64,000 nucleotides of DNA, taken from the NCBI RefSeq assembly GCF_001425205.1, contig NZ_LMDW01000001.1, positions 1,179,928-1,243,927 on the forward strand. The letters run 5' to 3'. The DNA comes from Variovorax sp. Root411. Its GTDB lineage: Bacteria; Pseudomonadota; Gammaproteobacteria; Burkholderiales; Burkholderiaceae_C. The position numbers and the translations under genes were made by a program. Below are positions 1 to 8,760 of this stretch, piece after piece; the first letter of the stretch is position 1; every line of letters starts with the position of its first letter. The notes under the pieces were generated by a model. It did no database searches. It had not been told where the DNA came from and saw nothing but the letters and a program-made list of their open reading frames with translations.

Positions 1-2
1 TA

Positions 3-1424
3 CCCAGGCGCCAATTCTTGCAGGGCACAGCAGCCGTGCTGGCTACTCCCGCGCTGTTGCTGTCGCAAAGGAAGGCCGGCGCTGCCACTCCATCGCGGGC
101 TCTTTCCGCGCGCCAGCTTCCACTGCGTGGAGACTATCTGCTCGAGGGGGGCTATGTCATCTCGATGGACGAGCAAATAGGGGATATTGCAGAAGGTAAT
201 GTTCACGTGCGAAACGGGAAGATTCTCGCGGTCGGCAAATCGCTCAAGGTCCCAGCAGGAGTTGAGCGCATCAATGCCCGCGGCGCGATCGTGCTTCCCG
301 GCCTAGTTGAAACGCACTGGCACATGTGGAATACGCTCTTGCGAAGCATGGCAGGCCGGACAAAGGAAAAAGGCTACTTCCCGCTTTCGGAAGTGTTGGG
401 AAAAGCATTTCTGCCGAGCGACATGCACGTCGGCGTGACCTTGGCGGCGAGCGAAGCGCTGCATTCAGGAATCACGACGGTCCACGACTGGTGTCACAAC
501 ACCCTCACGCCCGCGCACGTCGACAGTGACATTGAGGCGCTACGCCGCTCGGGCATCCGTGCGCGCTTCAGCTACGGTTATCCACAAGGACTTCCCCGAG
601 ACCAAGCCATCAATCTTGATGACCTTCGGCGAGTAAAGGGCGAACACTTTTCCGGCGCATCCGATGGACTGTTGACTCTCGGGTACGCGGCGCGCGGAAC
701 ACGCTATCCAGGTGCCTACAGAAAGGAATGGGAGTTTGCGAGAGAGATGGGACTTCCAATTTCGGTCCATGCAAATATCGCGCGCGCCTTCGGCAACGTT
801 GATGAGATCGAAGTTCTTGCCCGGGATGGCTTTCTAGACCAGAACCTGCAGGTTATTCACGCGCTGACAGCGCCTCCTGCAGCCATCGAAGCGTTGGCGA
901 AGGCGGGGGCGTCCGTGAGTCTGAGTCCTCACACCGAGATGCGAATGGGCTTCGGTCTTCCTCAAACTGGCAATTTCCTCGCTGCGGGAGTGCGCGTGAC
1001 GCTTTCTGTCGACACCACGGCCCTTTCAGGAAACGCGGACATGTTCACGGTCATGAAGGCCATAGAAAATGTGGAGAACGCGCAAGCAGAAAATGAATTC
1101 AAGCTGGACTCACGACGCGTCCTGCAAATGGCCACGATCGATGGTGCACGAGGGTTGGGCCTTGGCGATCGCATCGGTTCTTTAACTCCTGGCAAGCAAG
1201 CTGACCTAATCGTCATCCGAACGGATGAAATAAACATGGCTCCGCTCACAGATGCGGCAGAACTTGTTGTGCACGCCGCGAATCCATCGAACGTGGAAGT
1301 GGTCATGGTCGATGGAAGAGTGCTGAAGCGAGGCGGTCGGCTTAGCTTAGTTGACACTGCTGCCCTTGCAAAGGATGCTGCGGCGTCGCTGCGAGGTGTA
1401 AAGCAGCGAGCGAATTGGGGTTGA
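3..1424 (+). CDS. Tat-exported amidohydrolase, 5'-truncated by window edge
   Basis: This is a metal-dependent amidohydrolase of the cytosine deaminase/TrzN/AtzA superfamily; the substrate is unknown. Counting from the first possible start in the window (TTG at 18), the HxH metal motif is H100-W-H102, further ligands are H251 (SVHAN) and H281 (VIHA), and the catalytic Asp is D332 (SVDTT). The open frame continues to the window edge and reads PRRQFLQGTAAVLA before and across that TTG. This is a twin-arginine signal with a hydrophobic stretch, so the true start lies outside the window and the TTG is not it. Export makes a periplasmic hydrolase likely, which is uncommon for this superfamily. No partner gene is visible upstream, and an IS graveyard lies downstream. 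Confidence 0.85.
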   Translation, partial: PRRQFLQGTAAVLATPALLLSQRKAGAATPSRALSARQLPLRGDYLLEGGYVISMDEQIGDIAEGNVHVRNGKILAVGKSLKVPAGVERINARGAIVLPGLVETHWHMWNTLLRSMAGRTKEKGYFPLSEVLGKAFLPSDMHVGVTLAASEALHSGITTVHDWCHNTLTPAHVDSDIEALRRSGIRARFSYGYPQGLPRDQAINLDDLRRVKGEHFSGASDGLLTLGYAARGTRYPGAYRKEWEFAREMGLPISVHANIARAFGNVDEIEVLARDGFLDQNLQVIHALTAPPAAIEALAKAGASVSLSPHTEMRMGFGLPQTGNFLAAGVRVTLSVDTTALSGNADMFTVMKAIENVENAQAENEFKLDSRRVLQMATIDGARGLGLGDRIGSLTPGKQADLIVIRTDEINMAPLTDAAELVVHAANPSNVEVVMVDGRVLKRGGRLSLVDTAALAKDAAASLRGVKQRANWG

Positions 1425-1457
1425 CGAGGTCTCTATAAGACCACCGAGGGGTTGAGC

Positions 1458-1783
1458 CTAGCTGTCGCACAGCTTCATGTGGACCACTTGCAGCTTGCGG
1501 TACAGGCTTGCAAATGACAAGCGATTCTTCGCTCCAATCAAACTAGAAGGCTTCACTCAACTCGAAGGCCAGCGGTACGAAGGCGCGGCCAAGAGCCGCA
1601 CCTTCTTGCTGGTGCGCGCCAGCCACGCACGAAGCCGGTCAGGCGCGAGTAGCTGCCCATGTACCCTTGCGAGCGAATCTGCTCAAAAAACGCCTTGGCG
1701 GTGCGCCGCTCTTTCTTGTGCCGATGCGCATCGGCCAACAGCGCCTGCGTGATGGTCTCAACGTAAGCAGTCAATAAATCACG
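1458..1783 (-). pseudogene. istA: IS21-family IstA transposase remnant
   Basis: The minus strand carries pieces of an IS21 IstA protein. First comes the segment KKERRTAKAFFEQIRSQGY with the following GSYSRL. Then comes AFVPLAFELSEAF, an in-frame TAG, and FDWSEE, which holds the first DDE aspartate. After a change of frame comes YRKLQVVHMKLC, ending at a TAG. Order and spacing follow IstA, but the stop and the frameshift make it non-functional. Both ends of the element are missing, and IS66 sequence abuts it upstream on the same strand. Confidence 0.75.
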
Positions 1784-1823
1784 CCGTTGCGCGCCGTGTC
1801 GGAATCGGCGTGCGCTGGGCGTT

Positions 1824-1990
1824 CTACAGCCCGCCGAGTTCGATGTTCCAGGGCAACAGCGCCTCGTAGTCGTCGACGGTCTGCGCCAGCGGCAGCTTCT
1901 TTGACGCGCGACGAGGTAGCGGCAGGGCTCGATGTCGTTGGCGCAGGGGGCTGACAACGAGTACGCCATGATCGACTCGACCATCGTTCG
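1824..1990 (-). pseudogene. tnpC: IS66-family TnpC C-terminal remnant
   Basis: The minus strand encodes the end of an IS66 TnpC transposase. One frame reads AYSLSAPCANDIEPCRYL, equivalent to the usual YSL...A..NG.EP..YL helix, and the adjoining frame reads LPLAQTVDDYEALLPWN close to a stop. The two halves are in different frames, so there is at least one indel. It lies directly between the IstA remnant and an IS3-like fragment, which indicates nested or sequential insertions. Confidence 0.75.
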
Positions 1991-1994
1991 GGCA

Positions 1995-2110
1995 TCCGGA
2001 ACATCTCACGTTGCACATTTACCTCGCTCGTTTCAACGCCCTTGTTAGCGGCTGTCGCGGCGTCACGGTACTGGTCGAACGCACGAACCTTATGCTCTGC
2101 TGAAAACCGG
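1995..2110 (-). pseudogene. Probable IS3-type OrfA fragment
   Basis: A minus-strand segment reads ALARFSAEHKVRAFDQY, which resembles the conserved N-terminal helix of IS3-family OrfA proteins (RRRFSAEYKLRIL type). Only about 35 residues are recognisable before the similarity ends near the IS66 remnant. The match is short, so the family assignment is tentative. Confidence 0.4.
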
Positions 2111-2288
2111 GCAAGTGCAGGTCGGTCGCAACGGCGTGCCGATGGTGCAGCCGGGGCAAGAGCTGCAAGCGACTCAAGTGACACCGCCTGCTTCCGGTGA
2201 CCGGCGCGCACAACGCAAGCAAGGCGGCGAAAATCGTGGCAACTCCCTCGTGCGGGAATGCGGGAGTCCTTCCGTACGCATTCATAGT

Positions 2289-2906
2289 TCAGTGGCGACG
2301 CCGAAGGTACCCCTCAAGAAGCGCCACAATTTCTTGCACAAATTCCGCTTGCGCCAGCATTTCCGGTCGGTGCGAAGCGGCTTCGTGGATCACTGCGTGA
2401 GCCGCCTTGAGACCGATCTGGAATGCGAAATCAGGATCCGGAACGTTCTTCATGAACGGACGCAGTTGTTGCAGCAGCTGTTGGTCAAAGGCATTGCTTT
2501 CACGGGGAGCACATCGGGCCGAACGCGGCAGTTCCTCGGCGATTGCGCGATGGACGGCTGGAGCGATCTTGTGTTCATCTACGATCGACTGCACAAGAAC
2601 AGTGAGCGCATCGCGCAGCGAACGCTGTGCGGGAAGCTTCAAGAGCGCGCTTGTCAGCGTCTGCCGCGCCTGAGTCGCGTGGCGACGTTCCAACTCGGCA
2701 ACGATGGCCTGCTTGTTGGGGAAGTACTGGTAGAGCGAGCTGATGTTGACGCCCGCGCGCTCCGCAATCGCATTTGTGGTCAGCTTGTCCCATCCCCGCT
2801 TTACCAAAATGTAAGTCGCAGCTTGCGTTATCGCGTCCACAGTGGCTCGCGAACGCTCCTGGCGCGGAGTTTTCCTGGGGTTCGTCAATCGTTTGCTCGC
2901 TCTCAT
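2289..2906 (-). CDS. TetR-family transcriptional regulator
   Basis: This 205-residue protein has a TetR N-terminal helix-turn-helix (TTNAIAERAGVNISSLYQYF, near residues 40-60) and a divergent ligand-binding C-terminal region. The ATG at 2906 is preferred because GGAG lies six bases upstream; an in-frame TTG at 2918 has no such support. It is divergent from the nitroreductase gene, with only 54 bp between the two start codons. It therefore probably represses that gene and itself in response to a redox-active or nitroaromatic ligand. The ligand is not evident from the sequence. Confidence 0.88.
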   Translation of the reverse strand: MRASKRLTNPRKTPRQERSRATVDAITQAATYILVKRGWDKLTTNAIAERAGVNISSLYQYFPNKQAIVAELERRHATQARQTLTSALLKLPAQRSLRDALTVLVQSIVDEHKIAPAVHRAIAEELPRSARCAPRESNAFDQQLLQQLRPFMKNVPDPDFAFQIGLKAAHAVIHEAASHRPEMLAQAEFVQEIVALLEGYLRRRH

Positions 2907-2960
2907 GCAGGGCTCCAAATGCGAGTATTAAAAAATAAAGCAAAAGCTTAGTATTTCTGC

Positions 2961-3689
2961 ATGCAGAAGCAAGACATTCCTTTATCGTGGGCCGCGTTCC
3001 AGGACGTGAATCGCCGTCGGCGAGCCATCAGAGACTTCGATGGCCAGCTGATACCTGACGAGCAGGTCAGGGCCTTGTTGTCCGAGGCAACCCAGGCGCC
3101 TTCCAGTGGCAACCTGCAACCCTACAGGCTGCACTGGATTCGAGACGCAGGGGTGAGGGCCAGGATTGCCACGGCCTGCAACGGCCAGCGGGCGGCCAGC
3201 TCGGCGCCGACACTGGTGGTCATAGAAGCGAGTCGGGAAATCGCACTCGATACCGCGGCGCTGCAGTTGAATTTCATCGAGGGGTCGAACGACATGACGG
3301 AACGCGGCAAGAACTACCACCGCGGTCAGATGCGGATGTTCGGCCGTGTCCTCAGGCTGGGTTCGTGGCCGATCTGGACGCCGCTCGTGTCGATCGTGGG
3401 GCTTTTCAAGCCCAGTCTTTCATTGCTGCCAATTGGGCACCTGGGCAGCCGTGCCTGGGCGGCGCGCAATGCGGCCTTTGCAGCGCAGACGCTCATGCTG
3501 GCCGCATCGGCCAGTGGGATCGACTCTTGTCCGATGGAGGGCTTTTCGGCGCCGAAGATCGCGCAAGTCCTCGGACTGCCTCGCGGAACAGTCATCCCAG
3601 TTGTCATTGCGTTGGGATATCGGGCCCCGGAGGCAAGGGTCGATGTCAAGTGGCGCAGGCCGATTGCCGATGTGATCGTGGAGCATTGA
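2961..3689 (+). CDS. Nitroreductase-family protein
   Basis: This 242-residue FMN-dependent nitroreductase-family enzyme carries the N-terminal RRRRAIRDFDG segment and the APSSGNLQPY motif used for FMN phosphate and ribityl contacts. Family members reduce nitro groups, quinones or other electrophiles with NAD(P)H in the cytosol. A middle segment (about residues 120-150, LRLGSWPIWTPLVSIVGLF) is unusually hydrophobic and may be a lid or membrane-contact insertion. No clear Shine-Dalgarno sequence precedes the ATG, so the mRNA could have a very short leader. The divergent TetR gene is the likely regulator. Confidence 0.85.
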   Translation: MQKQDIPLSWAAFQDVNRRRRAIRDFDGQLIPDEQVRALLSEATQAPSSGNLQPYRLHWIRDAGVRARIATACNGQRAASSAPTLVVIEASREIALDTAALQLNFIEGSNDMTERGKNYHRGQMRMFGRVLRLGSWPIWTPLVSIVGLFKPSLSLLPIGHLGSRAWAARNAAFAAQTLMLAASASGIDSCPMEGFSAPKIAQVLGLPRGTVIPVVIALGYRAPEARVDVKWRRPIADVIVEH

Positions 3690-3770
3690 CGCCGTTTGGT
3701 TTCGCCCCGACGGGGCTAGCCGGAGTGCCTCGGGGACATGAGGCCGCGGCGAAGCGATCGTACGTTCGCG

Positions 3771-4424
3771 TCACGCACATTCCGGCGCCAGCCGGTCAAG
3801 CACCTTGACAATGCTGCGCACGAGCCTGTCGGAGTACTGCTTCGAAGGATGCAGAACATCGGCCATCTCGTTCGGCGAGTACTTCACGGCGTCCCAATCG
3901 GCGAACGGCACGCGCAACGCAGAGGCCAAGTGCCGGATTGTCTGGTCTGCGGATGAACGGCCCGCGATCGGCAACGGCTGCCGGGAAAGCCCGGTCAAGA
4001 TGACTTCTCTGCCTTCGCGGCGGGCGATATCGATCATCTGTCGCAACGGCGCTTCCACGGGCAAGCGCTGAATCGAGTCGTTGATTCCGTGCTCGATGAC
4101 CACGAAGCGGCCGGTCCGCCGTTCGCTTTCAAATGTTCTGGCTCGCTGCCCTGCGGTTTCGCCGTTGAGCGACAGATCTCGCACGGTGTATTTGGGCCGC
4201 AGGCGTTTCAATGTCGCCGCGGGTGGCTCATCGAGGCGCAAATTTCCTCCATAGCCGCCGTGCATGATGGAGTCGCCATACAGGTCGACGCTACAGGTCA
4301 TGGCGCTTGTGCGTTCGGTGGGTGGGACAGACGCTTCGGGCATGGCGCATGCAACGCAACTCACCAGCCCGGCGAGCGTGGCTGCAAGCCAGCGGCGATG
4401 CGAGATTCTGTAGATTTCAGGCAT
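3771..4424 (-). CDS. SGNH/GDSL-type hydrolase, probable lipoprotein
   Basis: This 217-residue protein has the SGNH hydrolase blocks in order: the nucleophile in LYGDSIMHGG (S52), the oxyanion glycine in SLNGETAG (G88), the Asn of block III in HGIND (N115), and a C-terminal DVLH dyad (D189, H192). Such enzymes hydrolyse esters or acyl groups. The N-terminus has a charged region, a hydrophobic stretch and LVSC at residues 20-23. That fits the lipobox, so it is probably a lipoprotein or otherwise an exported esterase. The substrate is unknown, and the neighbouring genes give no operon context. Confidence 0.82.
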   Translation of the reverse strand: MPEIYRISHRRWLAATLAGLVSCVACAMPEASVPPTERTSAMTCSVDLYGDSIMHGGYGGNLRLDEPPAATLKRLRPKYTVRDLSLNGETAGQRARTFESERRTGRFVVIEHGINDSIQRLPVEAPLRQMIDIARREGREVILTGLSRQPLPIAGRSSADQTIRHLASALRVPFADWDAVKYSPNEMADVLHPSKQYSDRLVRSIVKVLDRLAPECA

Positions 4425-4548
4425 CGACTCACTGTCTTGCCGCGACGCGTTAAGCGAGGTCCATATGCGTCAAGAAGTGCAAAGATCCCGCAATCGACTG
4501 CGTCGTTTGGACGCGGGATCAAGCGCGGCACACGCTTGCGAGCGGAGC

Positions 4549-5193
4549 TCAAGGCCAAGGGCATCCTGTCGGCGTGCCGTTCGCATCCGGATGTCGTTGA
4601 AGGGGAAGGTGAAAACCCCACTTTCGGGAACGCCAGACATCCGCCCACCGAATTGGCCAGGGGCATTGAACCGCCTCGGCGAAACCCCGAGAAAACGCGT
4701 CGACGGCGGGGGAGCTCTTGCCATCGGGCCGGATCGACCGCTTGGGCGCGCGGCCATGGGTGATGGCTTGTTCCTTGCCCATCCAGTGCTCGAATCCTTC
4801 TCTGCCACACCCGGACCAGTGCAAATGGATGCTTTGCATGTCTGCAGTGGAGCGCAGGGTATTCCGACCCAGATCGCATCTATGGAACACCCTGAAGCCG
4901 CCCGAAAAGACGATCTCCAATATCCAGTGAGACCGGCTGTTCGGCCGGCCATGCAATACGAACCGGCCGTCTCCGGCGAGAACCTTCGCGCCATGCACCT
5001 GATGGGTGTGTTCGGACAAATTCCTGCTGTGGTCGAGTTCGATGTCGTTCCATTGCCTGACGTAGCGCTCGTACATTCGGAACAGGGTTTGCCTTGTCTG
5101 GGCATCGTCCAGCACCGTGCCGAAGTCGGTGTAGGACCATTGGTCCCCATCGAGAGGTTGCCCGCCTATCCAGTACCCATTTGCTTCGTTCAT
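4549..5193 (-). CDS. Hypothetical protein
   Basis: I do not recognise this 214-residue protein. The frame is favoured over the overlapping opposite-strand frame because AAAGAGG lies just upstream of the ATG at 5193, and because its first ~120 residues have normal composition (aromatic and acidic residues, as in YWIGGQPLDGDQWSYTDFG). The last ~40 residues are rich in Arg, Pro and Trp and look like out-of-frame sequence, so a 3' frameshift is possible. No signal peptide or membrane segment is visible. Confidence 0.5.
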   Translation of the reverse strand: MNEANGYWIGGQPLDGDQWSYTDFGTVLDDAQTRQTLFRMYERYVRQWNDIELDHSRNLSEHTHQVHGAKVLAGDGRFVLHGRPNSRSHWILEIVFSGGFRVFHRCDLGRNTLRSTADMQSIHLHWSGCGREGFEHWMGKEQAITHGRAPKRSIRPDGKSSPAVDAFSRGFAEAVQCPWPIRWADVWRSRKWGFHLPLQRHPDANGTPTGCPWP

Positions 5194-5393
5194 GCTTGCC
5201 TCTTTCGAGCTGCCGGCACCCTCGAGCAGTGAGGACGATCCGTTGAGTTTGAATGTCGAGGATCCGGCCGTAAAGAGACCTCTGGATATGTCAAGAACCG
5301 CAAAGGTCGATGTCGAGACCGGACGGCGACCGATCCCATCGCGGCCCGTGCAATCGGGCTGCGGCGTGTGTACCGCTGCGTTGGGCCGTGCCT

Positions 5394-6446
5394 TCAGTCG
5401 CGTGTCGGCAGCGACAACGTGACGACGAGCCCCCCGCCTTCGCGCAGAGCGGCCTCGGCGGTGCCGCCATGCAGCAGCATCGCGCGTCGCGCGATCGCAA
5501 GACCCAGGCCGGTGCCGCGCACCGACTCGCTGCCCTCGACCCGCGTGAAGGGCTCGAAGATGGCCCGCAGCATGTCCGAAGGCACGCCGGGGCCGCGGTC
5601 CTGCACGGTGGTGACGAGCGTCCTGCCGCCTTCGGTGATGCGCGCATCCACGTCGATCCGGCTGCCGGCGGGACTGAACTTCAGGGCATTGCGAATGACG
5701 TTCTCGAAAGCGCGATAGACCAGTTCGCCGTGCGCTGCGGTGACGAAGCTGCCCGTCGCGTCGACCCGCAGCGTCCGCTGCGATGCCCGGGCCTCGAAGT
5801 CTGCGTCGTCGGCAATGGCCTGCAGCAGCTCGATGACGTCCACGCGCTGCTGCGGTACGCCGCTGGGGCCGGCGTCCAGCCGGTGCAAGGTCAGCAACTC
5901 CTCGATCAGCAGGTCCAGCCGTTCGCTCTCGAGCACGATGCGCTCGATCATCGCGTCCGCCTGCACCGGGTCCTGCCGCAGCAGTCCGATCGCCGCCTGC
6001 ATGCGGGTCAGGGGCGAGCGCAGTTCGTGGGAGATGTCATGCATCAGCGCGCGATTGGCCTGCGCCAGTTGCTCGATGCGCGCGGCCATGCGATCGAAGT
6101 CGTACGCCAGGTCGGCGATCTCATCGCGCCGCCCGCTCATCAGGGGTTCGACCCGGGTATCGAGCCGCCCCTCTGCGATGCGGTCCATCGCCCAGCTCAG
6201 GTGGCGCAGCGGACGCGACAGATACCAAGCGAACAAGAGGCTGATCAGCAGCACCGCACCGACGGCCGTCACGAAGGGCACCACCGGTATGGGGCCCCAC
6301 ATCGACAGACCGTCAGGCGGCGGCGGTGCCTCGTGGCCCGTGAGATACAGGTAGCTCACTGCAACGCCAATTGCCAGCACCATGCTCATGGCGATCGCGA
6401 ACAGCAACTTCCAGAAGAGGCGGCCAAGCCGGTGTTCGCTTCTCAT
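5394..6446 (-). CDS. Sensor histidine kinase, CpxA-like
   Basis: This 350-residue membrane sensor has a transmembrane helix at about 11-36, a short periplasmic loop, a second helix at about 53-76, a HAMP domain (LSRPLRHLSWAMDRIAEGRL), a dimerisation domain with phospho-acceptor H140 in HDISHELRSPL, and an ATPase domain with the N box (N252), DRGPGVP and GTGLGLAIA. The H-box resembles CpxA. The ATG at 6446 was chosen because it lies two bases after the stop of the response regulator, so the pair is co-transcribed. The short periplasmic region suggests that it senses the membrane or a partner protein. The likely target is the divergent RND efflux operon. Confidence 0.92.
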   Translation of the reverse strand: MRSEHRLGRLFWKLLFAIAMSMVLAIGVAVSYLYLTGHEAPPPPDGLSMWGPIPVVPFVTAVGAVLLISLLFAWYLSRPLRHLSWAMDRIAEGRLDTRVEPLMSGRRDEIADLAYDFDRMAARIEQLAQANRALMHDISHELRSPLTRMQAAIGLLRQDPVQADAMIERIVLESERLDLLIEELLTLHRLDAGPSGVPQQRVDVIELLQAIADDADFEARASQRTLRVDATGSFVTAAHGELVYRAFENVIRNALKFSPAGSRIDVDARITEGGRTLVTTVQDRGPGVPSDMLRAIFEPFTRVEGSESVRGTGLGLAIARRAMLLHGGTAEAALREGGGLVVTLSLPTRD

Positions 6447-6448
6447 GG

Positions 6449-7153
6449 CTAGTCTTCCAGCAGCTGATAGCCCCTGCCGCGCACGCTCTGGATCCACGAT
6501 TCCCCATCCGGCCGCGTGCCCAGCTTCTGGCGGATGCTGCTGATGTGCACGTCGATCCGGCGGTCGAAGCGCTCCAGGGGCTTGCCAAAGGCCTGCTGCG
6601 AGATGGCGTCCTTGCTGACGAGTTGCCCCGCATGGCGCGCCAGCACATCGAGCAGGCCGAATTCGGTGCCCGTCAGTTCGAGGGGCTGACCGCGCCACAG
6701 CGCGCGCCGGCTGCCGGGCCACAGCGCGAGTTCACCCACCTGGAGCATGCGTGGATTTGCGGCAGTGGCGGCAGTGGCGGCAGGCTCGCGTGTTTCGGTC
6801 CGACGCAGGATGGCGCGGACGCGAGCGGCCAGCTCGCCGGGTGTGCACGGCTTGGACACATAGTCGTCCGCGCCCATGTCGAGGCCGACGATGCGGTCGA
6901 TGTTTTCGCCGCGCGCGGTCAGCATGAGGACCGGCACCTGGCTCGTTGTGCGAATGCGGCGCAACGCTTCGATGCCCGACATGCGCGGCATCATGACGTC
7001 GAGCACGACGATCGCATAGGTGCCCCGCACCGCTTCTGCAACGCCGCTTTCGCCGTCGTGCACGGCGTGGACGTCGAAGCCCTCGCGCACGAGGTACATC
7101 GACAACATCTCGGTGAGGTCTACGTCGTCGTCGATAAGGAGTACGCGTGGCAT
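6449..7153 (-). CDS. OmpR-family response regulator, CpxR-like
   Basis: This 234-residue regulator has a receiver domain with acidic pocket D9/D10, phospho-acceptor D52 (VLDVMMPRMSG) and K101, then an Ala-rich linker and a winged-helix DNA-binding domain ending in SVRGRGYQLLED. The start at 7153 (MPRVLLIDDD) gives the normal receiver N-terminus; longer in-frame extensions add non-conserved sequence. It is co-transcribed with the sensor kinase downstream and divergent from the RND operon. A GTTAA-N5-GTAAA direct repeat lies upstream of both, matching the established CpxR box pattern. Confidence 0.93.
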   Translation of the reverse strand: MPRVLLIDDDVDLTEMLSMYLVREGFDVHAVHDGESGVAEAVRGTYAIVVLDVMMPRMSGIEALRRIRTTSQVPVLMLTARGENIDRIVGLDMGADDYVSKPCTPGELAARVRAILRRTETREPAATAATAANPRMLQVGELALWPGSRRALWRGQPLELTGTEFGLLDVLARHAGQLVSKDAISQQAFGKPLERFDRRIDVHISSIRQKLGTRPDGESWIQSVRGRGYQLLED

Positions 7154-7222
7154 GGATCGATCGTGAATACGGCCGAAAGTATCGCGCTGTTTGAACGGGA
7201 GGCACCCGTCGAGGCCTGTACT

Positions 7223-7237
7223 TTTACCCATCTTAAC
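7223..7237 (-). promoter_or_regulatory. CpxR-type binding box
   Basis: Read on the minus strand this is GTTAA-gatgg-GTAAA, nine of ten bases of the CpxR consensus GTAAA-N5-GTAAA. It lies in the 143-bp divergent region between the CpxR-like regulator and the RND efflux operon. It could therefore serve autoregulation, efflux activation or both. Confidence 0.6.
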
Positions 7238-7296
7238 GCCGCCGAACCGTGGTGAACGGAGGCTCTTCCTACGATGAGTGAACTCCCGGCGACACC

Positions 7297-8760
7297 ATGC
7301 GTTCTTCTTTTTCGACCCATCCTTTCACTGTCCTGGCACTGTCTCTCGGGAGCCTCGCACTCGCGGCCTGTGCCGTCGGACCTACTTATTCCGAACCGGC
7401 GCCGGCAGCGCCCGCCGCTTGGCAGTCCGTGCTGCCCCATGGCGGGGATGCCGGCGCGATGCGCGACTGGTGGCGGCAGTTCGACGACCCCGTCGTAGCG
7501 CAGCTGATCGCGCTCGCCGATGCGGACAGCCCCAGCCTCGTGAAGGCATGGGCGGGTATCGAGAAGGCGCGCGCGACACTCACCACCGCGCGTGCAAGCG
7601 GCTTGCCGAGCCTTGATGGCAGCGCATCGCTTTCCCGGGCGCGCCAGCAGTCCGTGTCGGGTGCGCTGGCCACGGAAACGACGCGCAGCGCCGGCCTCGA
7701 TGCGGCATGGGAGATTGACCTGTTCTCCAAGGTGCGGCGCAACACCGAAGCGGCCGAGGCACGCGCCCATGCGCGCGTGGCGGACTGGCATGACGCGCGG
7801 GTCTCGCTGGCGGCTGAGGTGGCCGACACCTATGTGCAGTACCGCGCCTGCGAGTTGCTGGTCGAAGCCTACGAGCGCCAACGCGCTTCGACGGCGCAGA
7901 CTGAGCGGGCAACGGCTGCTGCCGTGCGGGCAGGCTTCAGTGCGCAGTCCGATGCCGCGCTGGCGAGCGCCAGTCTTGCGAGCGCGGCCTCGACGCTGAT
8001 CTCGCAGCGCGCGCAGTGTGATCTGCTCGTCAAGTCGCTTGTGGACCTGACCGGGCGCGACGAGCCGGCGTTGCGCTCGTTGTTGTCCGGCGGCAAGGCG
8101 GCCGATGGCCGCCTGCCTGCCCCGGCGGCCCTCGAGGTGCAGAGCGTGCCGGCCAATGCGTTGCGGCAACGGCCCGACCTCGCGTCGCTCGAGCGCGAAC
8201 TGGCGGCGAGCAGCGCCGAGATCGGCGCGGCGCAGGCCGACCTGTACCCCAGCCTGTCGTTGTCGGGCTCGATCGCGATCTCGGCGACGCCAGGCACCTC
8301 GGCCTTGACGACTTGGTCGCTCGGTCCCTCGTTGTCGATTCCGCTGTTCGACGCAGGAAGGCGTCGCGCCGCAGTGGCTACCGCACAGGCCGGCTACCGG
8401 ATGGCGCTCGCCAGCTACCGGCAGGGCGTGCGTACGGCGGTGAAGGAGGTCGAGCGTTCACTCGTCAACCTGGACAGCACAGCGCGCCGCGTCGAAGAGG
8501 CCGAGCGCGCGGACCTGAACTACCGCCGCTACTTTCAGGCCACCGAAGTGAACTGGCGTGCGGGCCTCGAAAGCCTGCTGACGCTGGAAGAAGCGCGTCG
8601 CTCCGCTCTGTCGGCAGAAATCACCCTGATCACGCTGCGGCGTGATCGCATCGAATACTGGATCGCGCTCTACAAGGCGCTTGGCGGAGGCTGGCAGCCG
8701 GGCACGCCGGCAACTGCATCCGGCCTCACGCCCACCGAAGCTTTGAACACAAACTCATGA
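7297..8760 (+). CDS. RND efflux outer-membrane lipoprotein, NodT family
   Basis: This 487-residue TolC-like outer-membrane factor starts with a lipoprotein signal peptide whose lipobox is LAAC followed by AVGPTYSEP, typical of NodT/OprM-type channels. Two outer-membrane efflux domains follow, with the internal repeat of long helices (EKARATLTTARASGLPSLDG and SSAEIGAAQADLYPSLSLSG). It forms the exit duct for the RND pump encoded downstream. Its stop overlaps the start of the next gene as ATGA, so the three genes are translationally coupled. Confidence 0.94.
   Translation: MRSSFSTHPFTVLALSLGSLALAACAVGPTYSEPAPAAPAAWQSVLPHGGDAGAMRDWWRQFDDPVVAQLIALADADSPSLVKAWAGIEKARATLTTARASGLPSLDGSASLSRARQQSVSGALATETTRSAGLDAAWEIDLFSKVRRNTEAAEARAHARVADWHDARVSLAAEVADTYVQYRACELLVEAYERQRASTAQTERATAAAVRAGFSAQSDAALASASLASAASTLISQRAQCDLLVKSLVDLTGRDEPALRSLLSGGKAADGRLPAPAALEVQSVPANALRQRPDLASLERELAASSAEIGAAQADLYPSLSLSGSIAISATPGTSALTTWSLGPSLSIPLFDAGRRRAAVATAQAGYRMALASYRQGVRTAVKEVERSLVNLDSTARRVEEAERADLNYRRYFQATEVNWRAGLESLLTLEEARRSALSAEITLITLRRDRIEYWIALYKALGGGWQPGTPATASGLTPTEALNTNS

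Noticed and set aside
3703..3717. GCCCC-gac-GGGGC as a terminator after the nitroreductase gene
   Set aside because: The stem is only five base pairs and no T-run follows, so termination is not supported.
4465..5232. A 255-residue plus-strand frame over the unknown gene at 4549-5193
   Set aside because: No ribosome-binding site or motif was seen; the minus-strand frame has a better start context and more natural composition.
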